NCBI GenBank assembly: GCA_001970955.1 | Contig: MPUH01000467.1 | Coordinates: forward strand, 1-52,433 | DNA from: Stentor coeruleus | Taxonomy: Eukaryota; Ciliophora; Heterotrichea; Heterotrichida; Stentoridae | DNA: 52,433 nucleotides | Direction of reading: 5' to 3' | In this document: positions 17,710 through 27,358 of the stretch, in pieces | How positions within the stretch are numbered: position 1 is the stretch's first letter | Layout of the letters: each line of letters opens with the position of its first letter | Position numbers and translations under genes: made by a program | The notes under the pieces: generated by a model | What the model was told of the DNA's origin: nothing | Seen by the model: only the letters and a program-made list of their open reading frames with translations | Databases searched by the model: none

Positions 17710-18969
17710 ATGGAGCCGATCTTCGAAAAGCCTATCTACTCAAACAATAGTATCAAAGGTAAACTTATTGACAACTTTTTCAGATCCCATTCAATCTCAT
17801 TCATCGGTAAAATAGAAAATTCATCTAAAATCCAAGATCAACCCAAGCCAGAAAAGCCTGAAATCTTATGTCATTCATCATCTTCCCAATCCCTTACTAT
17901 AATCCGAGTTGGGCATAAATCTCCACCAAGATCAAGACCAAGTTCAGTTTGTAGTGCCCAATCCACAAATACTTTAGCATCAAATTTTTATGACCCAACA
18001 ATATCTTCAGTATTTACAATGGCAATCAAAAATATTAACATAAAAAAAGTTCAGTATTTACAAAAAGCAACCAGAGATGAGAATTCCCAATATTTGGTAA
18101 ATGCTTTTCTAATACTTTTGGCTCAAAATGAAACCAATGTGGACTTTAGTACCGGGCTTAAGATTATGAAAACCAGTGTTTGGGGGATTTTTGAAAGGTA
18201 TTTATATAAACCGGGATTTTTTATTCAGATTATTAGGGCCATGCCTAAGTTGATTAAAAGGAAAAAAATCCCAGAAAATGATGTGAGAAGGGCTTTGGGA
18301 CTTTTTAATATGGTCGAAATAGATAAAATTGGGGTTTATTATTCGCTTTACACTTTTGTTAAGGAATGTTTCAATTATATAAACGAATGCTATAATTTGC
18401 CTATAGTCTTCAAACAAAAAAACTCAGAAAACAAGCCAAGACGATTAAAACGTAGAGGGGATAAAAGCTCAAGGGTTCAATCTGAACTTTATGATCAAAT
18501 TGAGAACTGTTCTGAAGTAGAAACAAACATAAAACCTATAGAAAAAATACCTATAAATCGTCCATCTTCAGTTTTAGCAGAAAATTCATCAGGTAATTTA
18601 CAAGACCAACCTATAAATCAAATATCAAACGCGAAAATTTTTTATGAAGAACAAGATAAAAAGTCTTCCCATCATTATAAAAACCTTTCTGTACCTCAAG
18701 ATCATAAACCTATCAATGCAAAAGCTCAACAATTTTTTATAAATTCGAGAATCAACAAACGGATACATGATAAATTCATATCTTTTCTTCAAGAAAAATC
18801 AACATTAACATTTTGTGAAGGGGTACCTAAAGAACAATTGACACAAAAGCTTATAGAAAACTTTATTAAAACCCTCCCTTGTTCTGAAATGTCAGGTGGA
18901 ACGATAAAGTTTATTGATTATTTCTCTCATACTAAAGAGTTTGAAAGGCTTAAAAATCATTTAACCTAA
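17710..18969 (+). CDS. Uncharacterised protein with a central helical domain
   Basis: Protein of 419 aa, not recognised. Residues 1-95 are Ser/Pro-rich and probably disordered. Residues 100-235 form a compact helical region with alternating hydrophobics: YLVNAFLILLAQ, then W158 and GIFERYL, then basic LIKRKKIPE, then YYSLYTFVKECFNYINECY. The order (hydrophobic helix, Trp, F/YL, basic IPxxxx, late helix ending in Tyr) weakly recalls the region next to the stalk of dynein heavy chains, but this is only a resemblance. Residues 240-360 are low-complexity and basic; a last helical segment follows. There is no signal peptide or membrane segment. The start follows a G-poor 5' flank. Confidence 0.75.
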   Translation: MEPIFEKPIYSNNSIKGKLIDNFFRSHSISFIGKIENSSKIQDQPKPEKPEILCHSSSSQSLTIIRVGHKSPPRSRPSSVCSAQSTNTLASNFYDPTISSVFTMAIKNINIKKVQYLQKATRDENSQYLVNAFLILLAQNETNVDFSTGLKIMKTSVWGIFERYLYKPGFFIQIIRAMPKLIKRKKIPENDVRRALGLFNMVEIDKIGVYYSLYTFVKECFNYINECYNLPIVFKQKNSENKPRRLKRRGDKSSRVQSELYDQIENCSEVETNIKPIEKIPINRPSSVLAENSSGNLQDQPINQISNAKIFYEEQDKKSSHHYKNLSVPQDHKPINAKAQQFFINSRINKRIHDKFISFLQEKSTLTFCEGVPKEQLTQKLIENFIKTLPCSEMSGGTIKFIDYFSHTKEFERLKNHLT

Positions 18970-19477
18970 GATTTATTAATAAAATACTATTAATGAATAG
19001 TTTTCTTAAATAAAATAGTTTGTCAAATGAAATCCTAGAACTTATGATAGTTATTAGGAAAATTATAATCTTTGCTTTGTTTAACATAATAAAAATGTAT
19101 AACATAAATAACCTTTTTTTAGGATATGCGATTTTATGAATATAAATATCACTTTTATATGATTGTCCACAATTAAAATTAAAAGGGTTTTCATGATTTT
19201 ATTGATAATATTAATATACTTTGAATTCTTGGAGATAGTCTTCNTATCACTTTTATATGATTGTCCACAATTAAAATTAAAAGGGTTTTCATGATTTTAT
19301 TGATAATATTAATATACTTTGAATTCTTGGAGATTGTCTTATTATAGCTGAATAAAATAAAAAAACTCACCACATAAAAAATATATAAAAATAAATAAAA
19401 ACTCTAACAAAAATCCTACAAAAAGGAGTTTCTTACCATAAAAAATTTATTCTATATTTTTATCTGACGATCAGTGA
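18970..19477. other. Convergent intergenic with an N-joined duplicated segment
   Basis: AT-rich 3' flanks of two convergent genes. Positions 19147-19341 hold two copies of one segment around N19244. A 60-codon minus-strand ORF across the N (19191-19373) exists only because of the duplication and is not a gene. Confidence 0.6.
19147..19341. repeat. Direct duplication (97 bp) around a single N at 19244
   Basis: 19147-19243 is repeated at 19245-19341 with one or two mismatches near its end. This is interpreted as overlapping contig ends joined with one N, not as a genomic repeat. Confidence 0.9.
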
Positions 19478-20593
19478 CTATATTACTGATCTCAACCTTC
19501 TTGAGCTTGAAAAGCTTGGAGATGTTATTCCCATATACCTCGGTACAGTTGACGCACTTTGTTTTTCAGGAACATTTAGCATATAAAGTTCCGTAGTTCT
19601 ATACATAATATCATCTCTTGGTGTTACCGTTTGCATTAACGGTATTTTATAATGCCTAAATATATTTTACCCTCTAATATTACTTTGTTTCAAATACGCA
19701 ATTTGTATTTTCTCATCTTCAATCTGCATAGGTGTTTTTAACATATGCTCTAATACTAAAGGTTTCCTTTCAGTCATCCTTGAAAACTCCATAACATTTG
19801 TACTAATTTTTTTCTGAATAAATTCTTTATTTACATCATATGGCGACAACGATTGTTTATCTTCAAAAAACTCCTTCCTTGGTATATTTTTTTCAAAAGG
19901 TAAACTTTGAACCCTTTTATGTTTAGTATTAACAGGTGAGTTATTATCAACATAATCAAATCTTTTATCATTAGGTGGGTCTGATTCTTTAACAAACTCA
20001 CTTCTAGGTTTTTGTTTATCAAAAGCTAAAGGCAAAATAAGCCTTTGTCCAACTTTTTTAGGAATAATCCTATCATTTTTTTCTCTTTCAGCAACTTGTA
20101 CTTTAAATTCTTTCAACGGTTTGATGATTCTTTTTATAGCTTTATTAGTAGGACTTTCAGCTTTACGGTTTATAAATGAACAATTCATAAAGTTTAAACA
20201 ACCTGGGATGAAAATTTGCCTTTCTTTTGGTACACTTGTATGTTTTACAAGTTTTAAAGTATGTGTTGCCCTTGGTTCTATTACTACAAAACGAGGTGAA
20301 TAGTTACCAACTTTAGGTGAATTGGTACGATTTCTAAATGCAAAAGCGTATTCATCTCGAGATATAGTTTTAAAAGATGAAGTTAAAGGTTTAGGTCGAT
20401 TTTTAGCTTCAGTTTCTTCATCAAGTCTTTTTTTTTCAAGGTCTGTTAACATGGATTTAAGGTCAGACATTTTGATTGGCTCTATAGTTTTAGCTTTAGG
20501 GCGTATTTTCGGCCCATTACCAAACTCAGGGTGCATATGAGAACTGGCCTTGCCCTGACGAGAAAAAAGTTGTTCTTGAAGTTTGAAGTCCAT
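19478..20593 (-). CDS. Uncharacterised basic protein with a 15-nt intron (possible microtubule-associated)
   Basis: Read as complement(19478-19655, 19671-20593), 366 aa. Exon 1 starts at MDFKLQEQLFSRQG; an in-frame ATG at 20641 would add 16 non-conserved residues. Exon 1 would end after Arg-Gly at a TAA, but that TAA lies inside a GTAAAATATATTTAG intron (19656-19670). Removing it continues the frame for 59 codons (HYKIPLMQTVTPRDD... SSSRRLRSVI) to a TAG. The total length divides by three. The protein is basic, mostly disordered, with many Arg/Lys-Pro and Ser-Pro sites and a SPKVGNYSPRF segment resembling the GxYxP repeats of ciliary microtubule inner proteins. That link is speculative. Confidence 0.72.
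19656..19670 (-). other. 15-nt spliceosomal intron
   Basis: Minus-strand sequence GTAAAATATATTTAG. It starts GTA, ends TAG, contains the in-frame TAA that would otherwise end the upstream exon, and its removal opens 59 more codons. Length and borders match the 15-nt introns known from Stentor. Confidence 0.85.
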
Positions 20594-20731
20594 AATTATT
20601 ACGTGAAAAATGATAAAAAAATTTAAATGTGCATTTTTCAATTTTTTTTATAGTGAAAAGTTTTTTTTATATGAAGATTTGTGTATATATTGAGTTTTTT
20701 ATATCCAAATTTTTATTCTAATATAACCACA

Positions 20732-21829
20732 TCAGTCATCAACATCTCTCATATAACGGATTTTGATATCCGGGGTCATTGGATGGGAGTTCTTAGGTGG
20801 AGGGATAAAAGTCCCTTGTTTCTGAAAGACTACAACCATATACAAATACGCGATATCCCATTGCATATCATCAATCTTAACCCCATTAAGGAACTTTCTT
20901 AATAAATCCATATACTTGTCTTTATATTCAACATAAAAATCATGGAAATTCCTTCTGTATATAAGATTTAGTTTATATTCTGAAGCGATTTGCTCTAATT
21001 TGTTAATATTTATCAAGTATTCAGGAACATAGTTTATTTCTGTACCTTCAGGTCTGACAATAGCTTCACCGACACTATCTTCAAGATAAAAACCATATTC
21101 TAAACCGAATTCTCCTTCGGATACAGGAAAACGATCTTGTTTAAATTTTATAGAATAATAATCATTGCCGAATATGTAATTGTTACTAGAATTACGTAGT
21201 TTGGATACGAGGACTGAGGCGTCTGGGATTGTTGCTATGAAGACTGCACCATCTTTGAGGTTTCTTGAGACGTTTTCGAAGAATCTTCTTATTGTGGACT
21301 CTGATTTCCAAAGGTAGTTCAGCGCAAATTGACAGGAAACCAGGTCGTACTCTAGACTATACTCCCGAATTACTATAGATTCAATAGTCCTTTCCGTATC
21401 CGTCACATCCCCATATATCAGTAGTCCATCAAAGCCACATTTATTCGACTTAAACCTCTCCGAAGCTTCAACCAAATTTTTCTTACTCAAATCCACTCCA
21501 ACATAAAACGCGATTTTCTGAGCTTTATACTTACCCAAATCCCCCCCTTTACCACAACAAAGATCAAGTACCGTAAATCCTTGTCTTGTATATTCTTGTA
21601 ACAATACACTTTTAACCCAATTATTAAACTGTCTTAATCCTCTAATCCTACTAACAGTAGCCGGTATACTTCTTTTATCCTCATAATATTCTTTTTGATT
21701 AGTTTCTTTACTTATACTTTGTATCTGTTCCACAATCTTAGGCTTTTTCTGCAATTCAGGTACAGTGCTTTCTGGTGGCCTTTTATGCTGACCAGGAGCT
21801 AAAAGGTAATCTTTGAGCTTAGGATCCAT
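20732..21829 (-). CDS. RNMT: mRNA cap guanine-N7 methyltransferase
   Basis: Protein of 365 aa from the ATG at 21829; an upstream in-frame ATG would run into the eL18 gene and is rejected. The first 55 residues are a variable N-terminal tail. The catalytic core follows: FNNWVKSVLL at 69-78, SAM-binding motif I VLDLCCGKGGDLGKY at 87-101, motif II GVDLSKKNL at 111-119, and the CQFALNYLWKSE signature that contacts the cap guanine. It transfers a methyl group from SAM to N7 of the cap guanosine in the nucleus, needed for translation and mRNA stability. It stops with TGA. The start codon is 20 bp from the divergent eL18 start. Confidence 0.95.
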   Translation of the reverse strand: MDPKLKDYLLAPGQHKRPPESTVPELQKKPKIVEQIQSISKETNQKEYYEDKRSIPATVSRIRGLRQFNNWVKSVLLQEYTRQGFTVLDLCCGKGGDLGKYKAQKIAFYVGVDLSKKNLVEASERFKSNKCGFDGLLIYGDVTDTERTIESIVIREYSLEYDLVSCQFALNYLWKSESTIRRFFENVSRNLKDGAVFIATIPDASVLVSKLRNSSNNYIFGNDYYSIKFKQDRFPVSEGEFGLEYGFYLEDSVGEAIVRPEGTEINYVPEYLININKLEQIASEYKLNLIYRRNFHDFYVEYKDKYMDLLRKFLNGVKIDDMQWDIAYLYMVVVFQKQGTFIPPPKNSHPMTPDIKIRYMRDVDD

Positions 21830-21849
21830 TTTATGCTTGGCTAATATAA
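21830..21849. promoter_or_regulatory. 20-bp divergent spacer between RNMT and eL18 start codons
   Basis: Only TTATGCTTGGCTAATATAAA separates the two start codons. Any promoter must be shared, or lie within the opposite coding regions. No TATA box or initiator of known type is claimed. Confidence 0.6.
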
Positions 21850-22413
21850 ATGGGTGTAGATAAAGAAGCAGGAGGTAAGAAATGGGATAAAAACACTCGT
21901 AAAGTGACATCCACAAACCTTTACTTAAAGCTTCTTATCAAACTTTATAGGTTTTTAGCTAGAAGGACACCTTCAAAATTCAATAAAGTTATTAGCAAAA
22001 GACTAGCCATGAGTAGAAATAGTAGACCACCATTAAGCTTGAAACATATAGCAAAGTATATGGCTGGAAAAGAAGCGAAAACTTGTGTTGTTGTTGGTTC
22101 TGTTCTTGATGATCTTAGATTGGTTCAGGTTCCAAAGATGAATATTGTTGCTTTAAGGTTTGCTGAAAGTGCTAGAGCTAGGATTGTTGCTGCTGGAGGG
22201 TCTTGTATAACTTTTGATCAGTTTGCGCAGAATAATCCAACTGGAGCTGGGACTGTATTGCTTAGAGGAAAAAGGACGGCTAGAGTTGCTTATAAGCATT
22301 TTGGAACTGCACCAGGAGCACATGGATCTAAGACTAGACCATTTGTTAGAAGCAAAGGTAGGAAATTTGAAAAGGCTAGAGGAAGAAGAAGCTCATGTGG
22401 ATATAAGGCTTAA
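21850..22413 (+). CDS. RPL18: 60S ribosomal protein eL18 (L18e)
   Basis: Protein of 187 aa, normal length (human 188). It starts MGVD like other eL18 proteins and carries [16 protein letters not shown] (25-40), [11 protein letters not shown], the [11 protein letters not shown] strand, and the conserved C-terminal half [14 protein letters not shown]...[21 protein letters not shown]. It is a structural protein of the large ribosomal subunit. It is divergent with the cap methyltransferase gene, 20 bp apart, so two RNA-metabolism genes share an unusually small control region. The 3' flank is G-rich. Confidence 0.98.
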   Translation: MGVDKEAGGKKWDKNTRKVTSTNLYLKLLIKLYRFLARRTPSKFNKVISKRLAMSRNSRPPLSLKHIAKYMAGKEAKTCVVVGSVLDDLRLVQVPKMNIVALRFAESARARIVAAGGSCITFDQFAQNNPTGAGTVLLRGKRTARVAYKHFGTAPGAHGSKTRPFVRSKGRKFEKARGRRSSCGYKA

Positions 22414-23560
22414 TAGATTAGGAAAATATTTTTCAGAAAATAAAACTGTGGAAAAAGGATTTGTGGTGAGTTTTTTTTGATGTAATTGTTGGGATGAGTA
22501 TTGTGAGGATAGAGATTATTATGGGTTTGATAAAGGTGGCTAAAGTTTTAGGGTTTTGGTATGATGGATTTTANAGATTAGGAAAATATTTTTCAGAAAA
22601 TAAAACTGTGGAAAAAGGATTTGTGGTGAGTTTTTTTTTATGTAATTGTTGGGATAAGTATTGTGAGGATAGAGATTATTATGGGTTTGATAAAGGTGGC
22701 TAAAGTTTTAGGGTTTTGGTATGATGGATTTTGTAATGAAGGTTTGAAAGAAAAATGTGATGGAGATTTGGATGAAAAAAGTGAATGAAGTTTGATAGGA
22801 TGTGAGATTATGTGATTTTTTTAGTTTTGATTGATTTTTTTTAGAGTTAGGATATTGGAGATTTTACTAAAAATATTAAGAATGTGGATATGCAAGTTTT
22901 TCTGAAGGTTAATTAGGGGTGTTATATGTAGGCTTCTGTGAAACTTCTGAGATTATAACTTTAGATTTTGGGCCCAATGGATTGAGATTGACAAAATTAT
23001 ATATTTATAATGTCAAGATAATATTTTTTGCTAAGGATATTTTCATGATATTATAATGAGACAATTATTTACCTTTATGATTTTTAGAATAAGTTATTTA
23101 GAATTTAGATGTTAATAAAATATGAGTTTAAGGATGATATAGGATATTAGATAAGATTTAGATGTTTAGGGCGGAATATGAAATATATTAAATATTAGAA
23201 AGGGTTTCATTGATGGGCAGAATAGAGAAGATATTGAATAAAAGATAAGATTTTGATGCTTTGACAGAATAGGGAAAGGTGCGGAATATTAGATAGAGTT
23301 TAATTACTAGAATAATAAAAAAGCTTATAATTTTATACTTCAATACAAATCATAGCCGAAATTTATATCTAAAAAGTTTTCAATCAACCTAAACAGAATT
23401 CTCCTTATCATATTTACCCATAAAAGCTATAAAAGTATTTTCACTCAAAAAAAAACTACTATCAAAACTCTAAAAACCTCTAATAATCTATAACATCAAG
23501 CAAACTTTATAAAAAAAAAATCCATAAACCACCTTCTTATTCCATATAAAATAACGGATA
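22414..23560. other. Intergenic between eL18 and the aspartic protease, with an N-joined copy
   Basis: 22414 to about 23300 is G-rich and C-poor on the plus strand (3' flank type). 23341-23560 has about 9 G against 45 C by hand count (5' flank type). 22415-22733 contains a duplicated segment around N22574. Short ORFs at 22214-22480 and 22494-22703 are shadows of eL18 and of the duplication. Confidence 0.6.
22415..22733. repeat. Direct duplication (159 bp) around a single N at 22574
   Basis: 22415-22573 recurs at 22575-22733 with a few substitutions. Interpreted as contig-end overlap joined with one N. Non-coding. Confidence 0.9.
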
Positions 23561-24760
23561 ATGAAATTACTCTTCTTACTGTGTTCATTAGCTTTCTCTA
23601 TACAAAGGCCTCTTAAAGCAGGAAGTACTTTCAAAATTCCTTTATCAAAAATAAAACTTAGTAACTCAGAATCCCAAGCCTTAAAAAATGCTCTTCCCTT
23701 ACGTAAGCAAAAATCATTCCCATCTTTTCTTTCAAATGAAGCGAAAATCACCCTTCAAAACATAGAAAATGTTGAATTTATAGGCGAAGTTGGTGTTGGA
23801 AGTCCTCCACAGCCTATAAAAGTTATATTTGATACAGGAAGTGGGAATTTCTTTGTGAATTCTAAACTTTGTCAAGATTCAACATGTTTAGCTAAGCCAG
23901 CCTTTGAGCCAAAAGATAGTTCAACATTTACAAATTTAGACTTGGATATTGACATATGTTTTGGTTCAGGGGAAATTTTAGGGATTATGGGTCAAGATAC
24001 TTTAACTATAGGAGGACTTAAAGTTCAAAACCAACATTTCGCCCAAGTTACTCAAGAAATTGGAGATGTTTTTATTGATAGTTTATTTAGTGGGCTTATG
24101 GGTCTTGGATTTGGGAGTCTAGCATTTGAAGGAACGTCATGTGTTTTTGATAGTATCGTCAATTCAGAAAAGCTTGAATGGAATGTAATGAGTTTTTACT
24201 TTTCTATTTTTGAAAATGAAGAAAGTGAGCTATTAATTGGTGATATAGATGAAACTAAATTTGTTGGAGAAATACATTGGGTCCCTGTCGAGCCTGAAAA
24301 TCCTTTTTATTGGACTGTTATTATTGATGATGTAAGACTTGGAGATAAAACTTTGAATTTATGTAAAGAAGGATGTTTTGCTGCTATTGACACAGGGACT
24401 TCATTAATGTCAGCTCCTAGTGATAAACTATGGATAATTTATGAGCATTTTGATAGAAAGTGCACTGAAATTACAACATATGAAGATTTGATATTTGTTA
24501 TTGATGGTAAAGAATATGTAATTCCCCCAGAAGATTATATTATTACAATTACTAATGGAGTTGAAGATGATATAGGATTTCATAGTGATAGTTTTAATGA
24601 ATGCACCTTAGCATTTTCAGCTATTGATATTGACCCACCTAATGGACCAATTTGGGTTTTAGGGAATACGTTTATGCATCATTATTATTCAATTTATGAT
24701 AGGGATAGAATGAGTGTTGGATTAGCTAAAGCTGCACATTTAGTTGATAATATGAAGTAG
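23561..24760 (+). CDS. Pepsin/cathepsin D-like aspartic protease
   Basis: Protein of 399 aa. Residues 1-14 are a signal peptide, followed by a basic propeptide to about residue 70 and the mature bilobed enzyme. Both catalytic motifs are present: DTGSGN with Asp91 and DTGTS with Asp277. The flap segment reads CFGSGEILG, so the usual flap Tyr (pepsin Tyr75) appears as Phe134. The C-terminal WVLGNTFMHHYYSIYDRDRMSVGLA is the canonical last strand set. It is likely a lysosomal, food-vacuole or secreted protease. Cys pairs at 104/109 and in the C-terminal lobe fit the family's disulphides. The start follows a strongly G-poor flank. Confidence 0.95.
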   Translation: MKLLFLLCSLAFSIQRPLKAGSTFKIPLSKIKLSNSESQALKNALPLRKQKSFPSFLSNEAKITLQNIENVEFIGEVGVGSPPQPIKVIFDTGSGNFFVNSKLCQDSTCLAKPAFEPKDSSTFTNLDLDIDICFGSGEILGIMGQDTLTIGGLKVQNQHFAQVTQEIGDVFIDSLFSGLMGLGFGSLAFEGTSCVFDSIVNSEKLEWNVMSFYFSIFENEESELLIGDIDETKFVGEIHWVPVEPENPFYWTVIIDDVRLGDKTLNLCKEGCFAAIDTGTSLMSAPSDKLWIIYEHFDRKCTEITTYEDLIFVIDGKEYVIPPEDYIITITNGVEDDIGFHSDSFNECTLAFSAIDIDPPNGPIWVLGNTFMHHYYSIYDRDRMSVGLAKAAHLVDNMK

Positions 24761-25114
24761 GTTAATTAGAAATTGCCTTTGAAGGTTAATAATTATATGA
24801 ATATAGCTGAAAATTATGTTGGATTTTATAAGATAATAAGGAAAATTATAATTAAATTAGGATTGGCTTTGGAAGTATCGTAGGATTGGAGATGGGTTTA
24901 GAAATTCTGAGTATAATAATTAAATCATTTCCTATTATTTAATCATAATAAACTCTTATGCTAAGCATCAAATATCACTACATCTTAAAAATCTCAAATG
25001 CATCTAAAAAACTATTATTAGCATTCCCATAATTCCTACCCCAAGCATACTTCCATACAAAACACTAAAATCTTAACCAAATCTAATCATAATTTCTAGT
25101 TCAAATTATCTAAA
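24761..25114. other. Convergent intergenic, no gene seen
   Basis: The left part is G-rich (3' flank of the protease) and the right part from about 24920 is C-rich (3' flank of the minus-strand H-protein gene). The sign change sits in the middle. Confidence 0.5.
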
Positions 25115-25534
25115 CTACTTGTTTTCTTCAACCATTTTTTTATACTCATCTTCCGTCATCAAAGTTTTCAACTCTTCTGCATCATCAACTTTGAATTTGG
25201 CAATCCACCCATTAGACTCAGCTGATTGATTGATAACTTCAGGATGAGTCTTCAAAAGTTTATTAACATCAAGTATCAAACCAGAAAGTGGCATATAAAT
25301 GTCTTCAACAACTTTTACTGATTCGATTGTTCCCATAATATCTCCTTGCTTGAATTTGGAATCTTTTTCTGGTAAAGTTACATGGACAATATCCCCAAGT
25401 TGACTTTGAGCATATTCAGTGACTCCAATTGTGCCTGTGCCAGTCTTATCATCAAAATGCACCCATTCATGGTCAATTGTGTACCGAACTGTAAAAAACC
25501 TTGCCAAAGATAACACAGGCTTTATTCTTAGCAT
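25115..25534 (-). CDS. GCSH: Glycine cleavage system H protein, mitochondrial
   Basis: Protein of 139 aa. Residues 1-17 (MLRIKPVLSLARFFTVR) are basic and hydrophobic without acids, a mitochondrial targeting peptide. The mature part has YTIDHEWV (18-25), GTIGVTEYAQSQLGDIVHV (34-52) and the lipoyl site ESVKVVEDIYMPLSG with lipoyl-Lys74. The protein carries the aminomethyl group between the P, T and L proteins during glycine breakdown to CO2, NH3 and methylene-THF. The usual K-A-A/S-D-I-Y is K-V-V-E-D-I-Y here, a mild change. Confidence 0.97.
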   Translation of the reverse strand: MLRIKPVLSLARFFTVRYTIDHEWVHFDDKTGTGTIGVTEYAQSQLGDIVHVTLPEKDSKFKQGDIMGTIESVKVVEDIYMPLSGLILDVNKLLKTHPEVINQSAESNGWIAKFKVDDAEELKTLMTEDEYKKMVEENK

Positions 25535-25822
25535 TATTATTATTATTGTTCTTTTCTATTAGATTATGGATATTATGTATTATTATAGGTTCCAGAATTG
25601 ATTTTTTATAGTTATTATGATATTGAATATTCTTTAAACAGTAGGTTTTTGTAAGTATTTAAAGTATTTTTTAATTGATTATCTGCTATATTTATAAATC
25701 TTCATAAAATACACTTAAAAAACAGTATAATATTTTCTCAACAGTTTTTATAAACCCAAAACCAAAAAACATTACTTAAAATTGTTGGGAAAATTAATAA
25801 AATGATCAAAATAAATACTAAA

Positions 25823-27358
25823 TTAGGAAATGTTAAACTGTACTCCTTGTGCCAAGGCCAAAGTAGTCGAGAAATTAATTGCACAAGTGCTCCTGCGCAT
25901 ATACTGTTTCCAAGAGTCGCTTCCTGACTCTCTCCCTTCTCCAGTTTCTTTCTCTCCTCCAAAAGCCCCGCCGATTTCAGCCCCTGAAGTAGCCATATTA
26001 ACATTAACCAATCCGCAATCCGATCCTTTTGGCCCAAGCCATTGCCACATATTCCTCATATTCATAGTAAAAAGTCCACTAGCTAGACCTTGTGGTACTT
26101 CATTATTAATAGCAATTGCTTCATCTAAAGTCTTAAACTTGATCAAATAAAGTATAGGGACAAAAAGTTCTTCTCTAACAATAGGCGCATTATGGTTAAT
26201 CTCAACAATAGTCGGTTCAACATAAAAACCAGGTCTTTCAACAACACATCCTCCTCTAACAATAGTCCCTCCTTGAGCTTTTATAGTTTCAATACCATCA
26301 GTAAATTCTTTAACTGCAGCTTGTGTATGAAGTGGACCCATAAGATTTATTGGATCTAATGGATCTCCAATTCTTACTGTAGAATAAGCTGCTATTAAAC
26401 GTTCTTTGAAACTTTCATATAATGATTCATGTATAAGTAAACGACGTAAAGATGTACAACGTTGACCAGCTGTACCTACTGCAGCGAAAACACAACTACG
26501 TAAAGCAATTTCTATATCAGCATCATCCATTACTATAGCCGCATTGTTACCCCCTAATTCTAAAATAGTCCTTCCAAATCTGTTGTGGACTACTTGGCTG
26601 ACATGTCTTCCTATTGACGTTGACCCTGTAAAACTTAATAATCGAATACGGTTATCACTCATTAATGCTTCACCAACAGAACCTCCAGGACCTACAACCA
26701 TTGTGATAATTCCTTCTGGGTAGCCATTTTTAGCAAAGACTTCACTTATAACTTTAGTCACAGCAATTGATATAAGAGATGTTGAGCTTGCACCTTTCCA
26801 TACAACACAATTACCACAGACTAAAGCAATAGCTAAATTCCATCCATATACAGCTGCTGGGAAATTAAAGGCAGATATCACACCAATAACACCTAATGGG
26901 TTCCATACCTCCATAAGAACATGTTTAGCACGTTCTGAAGGAAGAATTTTACCTTCTAATTGTCTGCTAAGACCTAAAGCATAATCGCAAATATCTATGA
27001 ATTCTTGGATTTCTCCTAGTCCTTCTGAAAGGATTTTCCCCATGACTAAACTGACTAATTTGCCTAATGATTCTTTTTTAGCCCTTAAAGCATCACCGAT
27101 TTGTCTTATAATCTCGCCACGGACTGGTGTTGGGGTCATCATCCACACGTTTTTTGCCTCTTCAGCTTTGGATAAGCAGACTTCAAGATCTTCAGCTGTA
27201 GCTTGTTTGACGTAGCTGATTATTTTGCCAGTGTGTGGGCAAATACATGGGATTTCTGAACCTCCTGCTACCCATGATCCATGGAAACAGCCTAGGGAAG
27301 ATTTTTCAATACCTAATTCGGCTAGGAAAGGGTAATCGTCAAATGTGATTTCAGCCAT
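25823..27358 (-). CDS. ALDH7A1: Alpha-aminoadipic semialdehyde dehydrogenase (ALDH7 family, antiquitin)
   Basis: Protein of 511 aa, complete and matching cytosolic ALDH7 enzymes without a targeting peptide. Catalytic residues are visible: Asn165 in SAFNFP, Glu267 in LELGGNN, and Cys301 in GTAGQRCTS; the NAD-binding SFTGSTSIGRHV is at 242-253. The C-terminal NVNMATSGAEIGGAFGGEKETGEGRESGSDSWKQYMRR is typical of ALDH7. It oxidises alpha-aminoadipic semialdehyde (lysine breakdown) and probably betaine aldehyde or lipid aldehydes, with NAD+. The start MAEITFDDYPFLAELGI matches the family N terminus. Confidence 0.97.
   Translation of the reverse strand: MAEITFDDYPFLAELGIEKSSLGCFHGSWVAGGSEIPCICPHTGKIISYVKQATAEDLEVCLSKAEEAKNVWMMTPTPVRGEIIRQIGDALRAKKESLGKLVSLVMGKILSEGLGEIQEFIDICDYALGLSRQLEGKILPSERAKHVLMEVWNPLGVIGVISAFNFPAAVYGWNLAIALVCGNCVVWKGASSTSLISIAVTKVISEVFAKNGYPEGIITMVVGPGGSVGEALMSDNRIRLLSFTGSTSIGRHVSQVVHNRFGRTILELGGNNAAIVMDDADIEIALRSCVFAAVGTAGQRCTSLRRLLIHESLYESFKERLIAAYSTVRIGDPLDPINLMGPLHTQAAVKEFTDGIETIKAQGGTIVRGGCVVERPGFYVEPTIVEINHNAPIVREELFVPILYLIKFKTLDEAIAINNEVPQGLASGLFTMNMRNMWQWLGPKGSDCGLVNVNMATSGAEIGGAFGGEKETGEGRESGSDSWKQYMRRSTCAINFSTTLALAQGVQFNIS

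Noticed and set aside
19191-19373. 60-codon minus-strand ORF containing an N
   Set aside because: It exists only through the N-joined duplicate and has no coding-like content.
22494-22703. 69-codon plus-strand ORF after eL18
   Set aside because: It crosses N22574 and repeats its own sequence; it is an artefact of the duplicated contig end in G-rich 3' flank.
25738-26037. 99-codon minus-strand ORF overlapping the ALDH7 3' end
   Set aside because: It is in a different frame from the enzyme and most of it overlaps conserved ALDH7 codons.
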